Shown one piece after another: positions 27,961-34,028 of a DNA stretch of 57,669 nt. Below the pieces are notes generated by a model. That model worked only from the letters and a program-made list of their open reading frames with translations. It had not been told where the DNA came from and did no database searches. The stretch's first letter is position 1; each line of letters opens with the position of its first letter. The translations under genes were made by a program, and so were the position numbers. Source of the stretch: Komagataeibacter diospyri (GTDB lineage Bacteria > Pseudomonadota > Alphaproteobacteria > Acetobacterales > Acetobacteraceae); contig NZ_BDLU01000041.1 of NCBI RefSeq assembly GCF_006538165.1, positions 1 through 57,669 on the forward strand, written 5' to 3'.

Positions 27961-28154
27961 TGCGTCAGGTTGTTGATCTGGAAGGCGTGCTGATCTCGGC
28001 CTTTGTCATGAACCTCGGGCTGGCACTGTGCACGCTGCTGGTGCTGCGCATCGTGCTGTCGTGGCTGAACCTGTGGCGGTTTGTCTGGAACCCGCCGCTG
28101 GCGCAGTTCGGCCTGATGATCTGTCTTATTGGCCTGTATACCCTGATCCTGTGA
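27960..28154 (+). CDS. DUF1656 small membrane protein (AaeX type)
   Basis: 64 residues, starting at ATG 27960 inside the FUSC stop codon (ATGA), which fixes the start. Two membrane helices (VLISAFVMNLGLALCTLLVL and FGLMICLIGLYTLIL) and the family block VDLEGVLIS. DUF1656 proteins occur almost always between the FUSC permease and the HlyD adaptor; their role in the pump is unknown. Confidence 0.9.
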   Translation: MRQVVDLEGVLISAFVMNLGLALCTLLVLRIVLSWLNLWRFVWNPPLAQFGLMICLIGLYTLIL

Positions 28155-28166
28155 AAGAATCCTGAC

Positions 28167-29117
28167 TTGTTCGCATATGCAAACCGCCTTGTGCGTCTGG
28201 CCGTTACCGCAACCATCCTGTTCGTCGCGGCCATCGTGGTCATTGTGCTGTGGGATTATTATACGGCGTCACCGTGGACACGGAATGGTCAGGTCCGTGC
28301 GCAGGTCGCCAATATCGCGCCGCGCATTTCAGGCCAGATCAATGAAGTCCGCGTGCATGACAACCAGTTCGTCCATAAGGGCGACGTGCTGTATGTCATC
28401 GACCCGTTCGATTTCAGGGTGAAGCTGGATATTGCTGATGCCGCCGTGAACGAACGCCGCGCGGACCTTGAATTCAAGACATCGCAGTACGAACGCCGCC
28501 AGAAGATTTCAGGCGTTGCCGTATCAGGCGAGGAAAAGCAGCAGTTCGAAGCCGTGGCACAGCAGGCAGAAGCCCAGTATGCGGCAGCGCTTGCGGACCT
28601 GAAACAGGCACGCATCAATCTGGAACGCACCGAGGTCCGCAGTTCGATCAATGGTTACGTCACCAACCTGACCATGCGCGCGGGTGACTACGCCAATGCG
28701 GGGCAGGTCAACATCCAGATCATCGATGCGGATTCCTACTGGGTGGACGGGTATTTCGAGGAAACGAAAATCCATTCCATCAAGGTAGGTGAACCGGTGC
28801 GACTGGACCTGATGGGATTCCATGAACCCCTGTTCGGCCATGTGGAAAGCATCACGCGCGGGATCGCCAGCAATAACGCCGCCACGTCCATACAGGGACT
28901 GCCGGCAGTAGACCCGGTCTATACATGGGTGCGGCTGGCGCAGCGTATCCCGGTGCGCGTGAAAATCGACAGCATCCCGTCCGACCTTGTGCTGGCAGCG
29001 GGCATGACGGCCACTGTGACCGTGGTGTCGGAAGCAGGCAACCGCCGCCATATGTCGGTACGTGACGCGCTGCGCCATGTAGGCGATGACATGCAGCACC
29101 TTGCCGGGCACCGTTAA
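28167..29117 (+). CDS. HlyD-family periplasmic adaptor (AaeA type)
   Basis: 316 residues from TTG 28167, 12 bases after the DUF1656 stop. One N-terminal membrane anchor (TATILFVAAIVVIVLWDYY), then the biotinyl-lipoyl-like half motif VANIAPRISGQINEVRVHDN followed by QFVHKGDVLYVID, a coiled-coil hairpin (about 90-160), and the matching RSSINGYVTNLTMRAGDY segment. It links the FUSC permease to an outer-membrane channel that is not encoded nearby. The TTG start is less certain than the frame. Repeat copy B follows. Confidence 0.9.
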   Translation: MFAYANRLVRLAVTATILFVAAIVVIVLWDYYTASPWTRNGQVRAQVANIAPRISGQINEVRVHDNQFVHKGDVLYVIDPFDFRVKLDIADAAVNERRADLEFKTSQYERRQKISGVAVSGEEKQQFEAVAQQAEAQYAAALADLKQARINLERTEVRSSINGYVTNLTMRAGDYANAGQVNIQIIDADSYWVDGYFEETKIHSIKVGEPVRLDLMGFHEPLFGHVESITRGIASNNAATSIQGLPAVDPVYTWVRLAQRIPVRVKIDSIPSDLVLAAGMTATVTVVSEAGNRRHMSVRDALRHVGDDMQHLAGHR

Positions 29118-29137
29118 AAAAACTGTTTGAAAATAAT

Positions 29138-29217
29138 AAAAGTTTCTGGGTGTCGTCTTTTTTCAACAAGGCGACGTTCCCTGAAGCTTAAAAAAAAGCT
29201 TCAGCAAAAACTTCTTT
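29138..29217 (-). repeat. Intergenic hairpin repeat, copy B (complete, reverse orientation)
   Basis: Same family as copy A but with the hairpin order reversed. On the plus strand the GTCGTCTTTT/AAGGCGAC hairpin comes first, then TGAAGCTT/AAGCTTCA, inside outer arms AGTTTCTGGGTG and GCAAAAACTTCT. It follows the efflux operon. Confidence 0.8.
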
Positions 29218-29310
29218 CCCCATCATCTTATCCACAGATTCAGGGGACGAATATCCGGGCAACCCTGTGGATAGAACCGTCGGGAACCGGGGATAAGGTG
29301 TGTGTTTTCC

Positions 29311-29340
29311 ACGACTCGTTGAGAGTCGTATGAATTTTTT
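29311..29340 (+). terminator. Intrinsic terminator on the plus strand
   Basis: ACGACTC and GAGTCGT form a perfect 7-bp stem with a five-base loop, followed after five bases by TTTTTT. It lies beyond repeat copy B, so the efflux operon may end here as well. Confidence 0.55.
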
Positions 29341-29395
29341 CTGATATCCCATCCGTTCGGCGCCCCGCACATTCAGGGTGACCGCCGCAGTATCG

Positions 29396-29617
29396 TCAGG
29401 CGCGCGGCGGCGGGGCATAAGGATCCCGCTTCCCCATATCCGGCGCCGGGACATGCCCCATGCGATGGGCACGGTACAGCAGGCCGTGACCCAGTTTTTC
29501 AATCAGGATACCACGGCGCTGCATGCGATCGTGGCTTATGGCATATCCGATTTCGCGCACGATCTGACCACGAAGCACCTGCAACCAGCCACGCAGGACA
29601 AGTTTCATCCGTGTCAT
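29396..29617 (-). CDS. Small hypothetical protein
   Basis: 73 residues from ATG 29617, chosen because GGGAG lies ten bases upstream. The sequence is strongly basic and helical in the first half (MTRMKLVLRGWLQVLRGQIV) and Pro-rich at the end. No signal peptide, no known domain. The composition is more protein-like than the antisense frame. It may be a membrane-surface or nucleic-acid-binding peptide; function unknown. Confidence 0.5.
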   Translation of the reverse strand: MTRMKLVLRGWLQVLRGQIVREIGYAISHDRMQRRGILIEKLGHGLLYRAHRMGHVPAPDMGKRDPYAPPPRA

Positions 29618-29807
29618 ATCGCGTGCACTCCCGTTCACCACCATGTCAGTCATTATTATCATGGCAGATAAGAGTTATCCGCATAACTTTCAAGGTAAGT
29701 CAGATGGTCTAAAAGGTTATTTTTATTTAATCCATGTCATGACATGAAATGCATGGCCGTCCGTACCGGCCCCATTCATGACAAGGATGGTCCGAACCAG
29801 TCCTGCC

Positions 29808-30317
29808 ATGGGGGATATCTTGCGTTACCTGTTCCTGTTTCTTGCCCTTATGTGCGGATATTGCAGCACCGCGGTCGCCCAGACAGCCCCGTCACAGGTC
29901 ATCAGCACGCTGTTTGCCGACAAGCTGACCATGATGGACCTCGGCCTGATCCGCGCCGAACGCGCCATGCAGCATGAAATCGACAGCCTGCCCGACAGCT
30001 ATGACAGCGAGATGATGCCCGTCGCCGATTTCGACCCCCGTCGTAACACCATACTGGTGGGCATATGGTATCAGGACCATGATACCTTCAATCGCGGGCA
30101 GTGCGACAAACTTCTGGAAACAATCAAGAAATCCTTTGGTAACCAGCCCACGACCATCGTTGCGTCATGGTTCCGCCATCATGGCTATACCTCGCTACGG
30201 GATGCGGGACAGTTCTATATCGGGCTGCGCAATATCATCTGGCTGGTGGTGACTGACGGGGACCGGGCCTGTTCCTATTCCATGGCCAACGGGCAGACCA
30301 CAACCAGCGGATTCTGA
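29808..30317 (+). CDS. Secreted hypothetical protein
   Basis: 169 residues from ATG 29808 (ATG 29778 would add ten). A signal peptide with a hydrophobic core (LRYLFLFLALMCGYCST) and cleavage near AVA-Q. The mature part has KLTMMDLGLIRAERAM, a central FDPRRNTILVGIWY strand pair, and two Cys (GQCDKLLE and DRACSYS) that could form a disulfide. No family recognised. Periplasmic location is inferred. It converges with the deaminase gene across repeat copy C. Confidence 0.6.
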   Translation: MGDILRYLFLFLALMCGYCSTAVAQTAPSQVISTLFADKLTMMDLGLIRAERAMQHEIDSLPDSYDSEMMPVADFDPRRNTILVGIWYQDHDTFNRGQCDKLLETIKKSFGNQPTTIVASWFRHHGYTSLRDAGQFYIGLRNIIWLVVTDGDRACSYSMANGQTTTSGF

Positions 30318-30322
30318 ACTTA

Positions 30323-30373
30323 AGGAATTTTTTGGTGAAGCTTTTTTCAAAAAGGCGGCTCCCAAAAACTTTT
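30323..30373 (+). repeat. Intergenic hairpin repeat, copy C (internal deletion)
   Basis: Has both outer arms (TTTTTTGGTG and CCCAAAAACTTTT) and the first half of the GAAGCTTTTTTCAAAAA hairpin, then jumps directly to GGCGGCT. The 3' arm of hairpin 1 and the 5' arm of hairpin 2 are missing. It lies between convergent genes. Confidence 0.75.
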
Positions 30374-30398
30374 ACCTTTTTGTCTTCAGATACATCTC

Positions 30399-30917
30399 TC
30401 AGACGGCAGGTTCATTCTTTCCCCGCCAGAACGTACGCTGCAGTTCCGCCGCTTCGTCTTCCAGCAGGGGACCAATGACCGCAACCGACCGCTGACCCGC
30501 CGCAAATACGGTGCGACAGGGCAGATCAAGCGTCGGGTTTTCGGGGTGATTGCCCGTTATGTCCTTCAGGCTGGCCTCGCTCTGACCATAGACCACGCGG
30601 CCGATCCCACTCCAGTACACCGCACCCGCACACATCGCACAGGGTTCGGCGGATGTGTACATGGTGTACGACGCCAGCTCGTCCGGCGCATGGGCTTTTG
30701 ATGCCCGCGTGGCCAGCAGGCGTTCGGCATGGGCGGTCATGTCACCACCTTCCGCCGTGTATCCATTGCCCTGTTCCATCACCACATTACCCTGCGCATC
30801 GACCAGCACGCAGCCAAAGGGATGATCGCCCGCCTGTCGCGCGCGCTCCGCCACGGCAAAGGACTGCCGCAGGAAATGTTCGTGATCCAGATCGGGCAGG
30901 CAGGTTGGTTGGGTCAT
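30399..30917 (-). CDS. Nucleoside/base deaminase of the CDA superfamily
   Basis: 172 residues with the zinc-site motifs HAER (catalytic Glu) and PCAMCAGA (two zinc Cys), and DHPFGCVLVDAQGNVV as the opening strand. The spacing fits guanine deaminase / TadA-like deaminases. The long loop after YWSGIGRVVYGQSEA and the C-terminal FWRG resemble the 'nucleoside deaminase' group active on free bases rather than tRNA. It therefore probably deaminates a purine or related heterocycle in the cytoplasm; substrate unknown. Confidence 0.85.
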   Translation of the reverse strand: MTQPTCLPDLDHEHFLRQSFAVAERARQAGDHPFGCVLVDAQGNVVMEQGNGYTAEGGDMTAHAERLLATRASKAHAPDELASYTMYTSAEPCAMCAGAVYWSGIGRVVYGQSEASLKDITGNHPENPTLDLPCRTVFAAGQRSVAVIGPLLEDEAAELQRTFWRGKNEPAV

Positions 30918-31038
30918 TCCACATCCATGAAAAAAGGTTCCGTTCGCTTGTGCCGGTTCCGGATTTCATTTTCAAACGGAAATATTCAGCCCCGTCTCCT
31001 GTAATCCGGCTCCACCCACGGCACTCATCAGACTGGGA

Positions 31039-31293
31039 TCAGTCCCTGTCCTGTGGGTGCGCCATTGCCATGCGGACCGTTTCCATTTCGTCATCCAGAT
31101 AGCCAAGGATATCCACCCCGTCATACGCACCGTCAAAACGATCAGACGCCAGTTCGACCCGGATGGCAGCCAGACGGTTCAGACGATGCTGGAGCTGCGT
31201 GACGTAAGGCGTGACCCAGGCGGGTTCCTCGGGTTCGAATCGGGCATCGATATCAGCCTGGTTACAGCCTGCGGGCAGATAGGGATCGTGCAT
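31039..31293 (-). CDS. Small hypothetical protein
   Basis: 84 residues from ATG 31293, which has AAGGA six bases upstream; longer starts lack such a site. Acidic and soluble, with no signal peptide. Segments RFEPEEPAWVTPYVTQLQHR and DGVDILGYLDDEMETV suggest two helices. No family recognised. It is divergent from the HTH/zinc-ribbon gene at 31410, and the gap of 116 bases is AT-rich, so the two could share regulation. Confidence 0.6.
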   Translation of the reverse strand: MHDPYLPAGCNQADIDARFEPEEPAWVTPYVTQLQHRLNRLAAIRVELASDRFDGAYDGVDILGYLDDEMETVRMAMAHPQDRD

Positions 31294-31409
31294 TACGGTT
31301 CCTTGCATGTGTATGAAAAAGATACACAAACATCTCGCAGGCACGATTACGTTTCTTTCCCCTGCATTATTTCCTTGCTACATGTGTATATTTTTAGCAC
31401 AAATATCGT

Positions 31410-31736
31410 ATGAAAAATGAACACGAAATTGCACAGGGCGCACAGACCCCGTCCACACCCCGTCGCACACGCCCGCCACGGCTGGACTGGGCTGCCATTG
31501 CTCCATCCGTCGCACAGTTACGCAGGCAGGGCTACTCCGCCCGTGAAACCGCGCGCAGGCTGGGCCTGAACATCAAGACACTGGAGGCCCACCTGCGCCG
31601 ACACCGCATCCGCCACGCCATACCCATGGACCGTCCGGATCAGGTCCGCCGCACGTGCCTGAACTGCGATACCGCCTTTGTCGCGGATGGCCGTTTCCTG
31701 CGCCTGTGCCCGGACTGCCGGGCCATATTCAGCTAA
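31410..31736 (+). CDS. Small HTH protein with a C-terminal zinc ribbon
   Basis: 108 residues. The N-terminal 30 are basic and Pro-rich; residues about 30-62 form a helix-turn-helix (VAQLRRQGYSARETARRLGL, then NIKTLEAHLRRH), like resolvase- or GcrA-type HTH. The tail has a CxxC pair, an 11-residue loop-like stretch and a second CxxC pair (CLNCD and CPDC), a zinc-ribbon layout. It is probably a small DNA-binding regulator. GcrA-like cell-cycle regulators combine similar parts, but the characteristic GcrA opening is not evident. Function open. Confidence 0.7.
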   Translation: MKNEHEIAQGAQTPSTPRRTRPPRLDWAAIAPSVAQLRRQGYSARETARRLGLNIKTLEAHLRRHRIRHAIPMDRPDQVRRTCLNCDTAFVADGRFLRLCPDCRAIFS

Positions 31737-31936
31737 CGGCGGCTCACATTTATGTGCAACCGGAACCCGCCCACCGCTTTCACACTTGAGGAAACATCAT
31801 ACCAGGCAGGGATCCGCACATGGATACGCATACGTCTTCACTACCGACATCACCGAATACGGCCCAAGCATCGACCCATATCCAGTTCCGCCTGTCCCTG
31901 CATCATGACCGTCCCGCACGCCCGGCCCGACGTAGC

Positions 31937-32131
31937 ATGCGTTCCCTGACCGCACTGGGCCTGGCGCTGGTCCTGGCCAGCACGGGATTAAGCGCGTGCA
32001 AGCGCCACCATGAAACCACGGGCGAGAAAATAGATCATTTCGGGGACAAGATGCAGGATACGTTTGATCCGCCAAAGGGACCGGCGGAAAAGGCCGGGCG
32101 CTCGATTGACCGCACGATCCATAACGACTGA
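31937..32131 (+). CDS. Small lipoprotein, entericidin-like in size
   Basis: 64 residues from ATG 31937: lipoprotein signal MRSLTALGLALVLASTGLSA with Cys21, then a charged mature part (KRHHETTGEKIDHFGDKMQD). A longer frame from 31820 would put 39 extra polar residues before the signal, which argues against it. No strong ribosome site was seen. Similar tiny lipoproteins with a GEKIDxxGDK-type motif occur in several alphaproteobacteria. Function unknown. Convergent with the dipeptidase gene, 12 bases apart. Confidence 0.65.
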   Translation: MRSLTALGLALVLASTGLSACKRHHETTGEKIDHFGDKMQDTFDPPKGPAEKAGRSIDRTIHND

Positions 32132-32143
32132 TGTCCGACGCGG

Positions 32144-32740
32144 TCAGGGCGTGGTATCGCGCCCGATCGCATCAAACGGCAGGTCCATGACCGGGTAATC
32201 CTGCCAGTCCACATAATCGAAATGCCACCATTCCTCAGCCAGTGGCAGGAAACCGCTAGCCGCCATGATACGGCCCAGCAGGTCACGCAGGGCCCGGGCC
32301 CCCTTATTACCTCCCGCATAGGCCACATAGGCACGCGACGTCATTTCATCAAAACCCGACGGCATGGAGACAACCCGCCCTGTTGCCAGATCCCACAGGG
32401 TCAGATCCACGGCGCATCCACGATTGTGGCGGGAGCCGATGGCGGGGTCACCGACGAATTCGTACAGATCCTGCGGCACCGCCTGACGGAACAGGTAACT
32501 GACATGCCATGGACGATAGGCATCGTAAACCAGAAGACCATAGCCATGCCGTGCAGCAAGTGCGCGTGCGTGTGACAGGGCGTGCGCCGCCGGACGCTGC
32601 AGGAATGCCCGTGGCGTGGGATAGACAGGAAAGCCCAGGAAATTCCGCGCCGTGGCATAACGTATATCCAGCGCAATCGCCGGATCGACCTGAGTTATGT
32701 CAACCAGGTCGGCAGCCCGGGACGTGGGCGCGAACCCCGG
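32144..32740 (-). CDS. D-Ala-D-Ala dipeptidase (M15D, DdpX/VanX type)
   Basis: 198 residues from ATG 32740 (TTG 32791 is in frame). Zinc and catalytic motifs of M15D are present: SRHNRGCAVDLTL (SxHxxGxAxD, His and Asp ligands), catalytic Glu and His ligand in EEWWHFDY, and LDIRYATARNFLG as the N-terminal family block, plus LLVYDAYRP with the conserved Arg. It cleaves D-Ala-D-Ala, most likely for recycling cell wall dipeptide since no vanHA genes are near. No signal peptide is evident with this start. Confidence 0.9.
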   Translation of the reverse strand, partial: PGFAPTSRAADLVDITQVDPAIALDIRYATARNFLGFPVYPTPRAFLQRPAAHALSHARALAARHGYGLLVYDAYRPWHVSYLFRQAVPQDLYEFVGDPAIGSRHNRGCAVDLTLWDLATGRVVSMPSGFDEMTSRAYVAYAGGNKGARALRDLLGRIMAASGFLPLAEEWWHFDYVDWQDYPVMDLPFDAIGRDTTP

Positions 32741-32911
32741 CATACGCGCCGCCCGTGCATGGGCCAGCAGCACATCGGGCGCGTACTGCAATGCACGCGG
32801 AATGCATCTTCATCCGGTGGCCCGCCGGCAACCGGCCCGGCCTGCCACTGGCGTTCATGCGACATGACTGGCGCTTTCCATTACGTCACCGGGCATTGCA
32901 TGATGCCCCAT

Positions 32912-33142
32912 TCAGGCGGGTGGGGTATAGGACTGCACATCTTCCAGCGTGTGGCCGAGCAGGATCTTGCCGCCATCAGTGGACTGTACCCATGATACGG
33001 GAATGGTGAAGGTACTTTCCGCCGGGCCATCAACCGTAATCTGGATGGTCGCATCGGGATTGACCGCTGTCAGCGTGCCCATACGGCCCGAACCTGTCGC
33101 GAACACATCCTGGCCCAGCATGGACTGCGTTACATCTGTCAT
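32912..33142 (-). CDS. Small beta-barrel-like hypothetical protein (DUF2171/PRC-like)
   Basis: 76 residues from ATG 33142, which has GGGAAGGGAAA just upstream; a longer start at 33166 lacks a site. The sequence is a chain of beta strands with Gly turns: MLGQDVFATGSGRMGTLTAV, then TIQITVD, FTIPVSWVQ and LGHTLEDVQSY. It resembles the small PRC-barrel-like domain found in stress proteins, with moderate certainty. Cytoplasmic. Confidence 0.6.
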   Translation of the reverse strand: MTDVTQSMLGQDVFATGSGRMGTLTAVNPDATIQITVDGPAESTFTIPVSWVQSTDGGKILLGHTLEDVQSYTPPA

Positions 33143-33341
33143 GAATTTCCCTTCCCTGCGCGACATGAAAGTCGCGCCACCCTGTCGGCCTGAACCCCGC
33201 CATCATTACAGGATCATCCGGTCACGGGGCCGCCCGGGTACACGGGCCGGCAGACAGGTTGCGATTGATGCCGCCATGGACATGGCGCTACCGGATTCAT
33301 GCCCCGCATAACACACGCCGGGGGCACAAGTTGCCCAGCCC

Positions 33342-33809
33342 TCAGTTCACGCCAAACTGCTTGCGCTGGGACATGACCTTATTCAGGCGTTCGTTATAGC
33401 TATGGTAGGTACCACGGGGCACGCAACCCATTTCCTCCAGATCCTCAAGCTTGATGCTGTCATTCAGCCACGAATTGACTTCATTGAACTCGACTTTCTG
33501 CGGCACGTCGCGGCCACTGAACACCACCGGGTCATCCTGACCCTGCACATAGCCAAACTTCATGAATACCCCGCCAGCAGCGGACGCGTTGTGCGGGGCC
33601 ATTTCGCCACACACCACCGATGTCGCATCCATGGGATGCACCGTGACATTGCGGAATGTTACCCCGTGCGGGTCAGGCTGCGTGGCCGCGACGTGACGCT
33701 CCGCCTCGGCAATGACGGAAGCCGTTTCCCCATGCCGGCCACCGCCCACCGCATGGGCCGCCCCGGAAAACAGGCATATGGATACGCCCAGTATGATGAA
33801 CCTTTTCAT
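33342..33809 (-). CDS. Secreted hypothetical protein
   Basis: 155 residues from ATG 33809, which starts a clear signal peptide (MKRFIILGVSICLFSGAAHA, cleavage after AHA). Two Cys in the mature part (VVCGE and GCVPRG) may pair. Segment FRNVTVHPMDATSVVCGEMA with later GGVFMKFGYVQGQDDPVVFS resembles small periplasmic proteins found widely in alphaproteobacteria that carry no known function. Divergent from the uvrA-like gene; the 219-base gap is AT-rich and likely holds both promoters. Confidence 0.7.
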   Translation of the reverse strand: MKRFIILGVSICLFSGAAHAVGGGRHGETASVIAEAERHVAATQPDPHGVTFRNVTVHPMDATSVVCGEMAPHNASAAGGVFMKFGYVQGQDDPVVFSGRDVPQKVEFNEVNSWLNDSIKLEDLEEMGCVPRGTYHSYNERLNKVMSQRKQFGVN

Positions 33810-34028
33810 GCTTCCGCCTGCCTGATCGTCTATATCTGTCATTATCCAATCTTTCTGATGCGCTGCCCTGTTCCATCGGTCAAGCGGGTGGTCTGTTATC
33901 GGATCATATGTAATTATATAACGTGCGATAATAGTATTAAGCTGCGCCAGACAAAACCTGACAGACGCGTTATAACGAGGGGGCACAGACGCACCGCCGC
34001 AACCGGTACATTGCACGAAGGCCCTTCC

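Larger units (their letters stand above)
29228..29740. promoter_or_regulatory. Cluster of DnaA-box-like nonamers
   Basis: TTATCCACA at 29228-29236 is a perfect DnaA box. Near matches are TGTGGATAG (29266-29274, inverse), TTTTCCACG (29305-29313) and TTATCCGCA (29675-29683); a weaker inverse match lies at 29288-29296. An AT-rich stretch follows at about 29710-29735. It could be an origin, a DnaA titration site or a DnaA-controlled region. The usual alphaproteobacterial origin neighbours are absent, so origin function is doubtful. Confidence 0.35.

Noticed and set aside
29228..29740. Calling this site the chromosomal origin
   Set aside because: Only one perfect box, and expected neighbouring genes are absent; kept as a candidate finding only.
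32144..32740. Vancomycin resistance operon
   Set aside because: Only the dipeptidase is present; no vanH or vanA ligase nearby. Cell wall dipeptide recycling is simpler.
33402..34028. A 209-codon N-terminal extension of the UvrA-like protein
   Set aside because: It overlaps the divergent secreted-protein gene, has unlikely composition, and homologues start at the MSQ...HNLKDV region.
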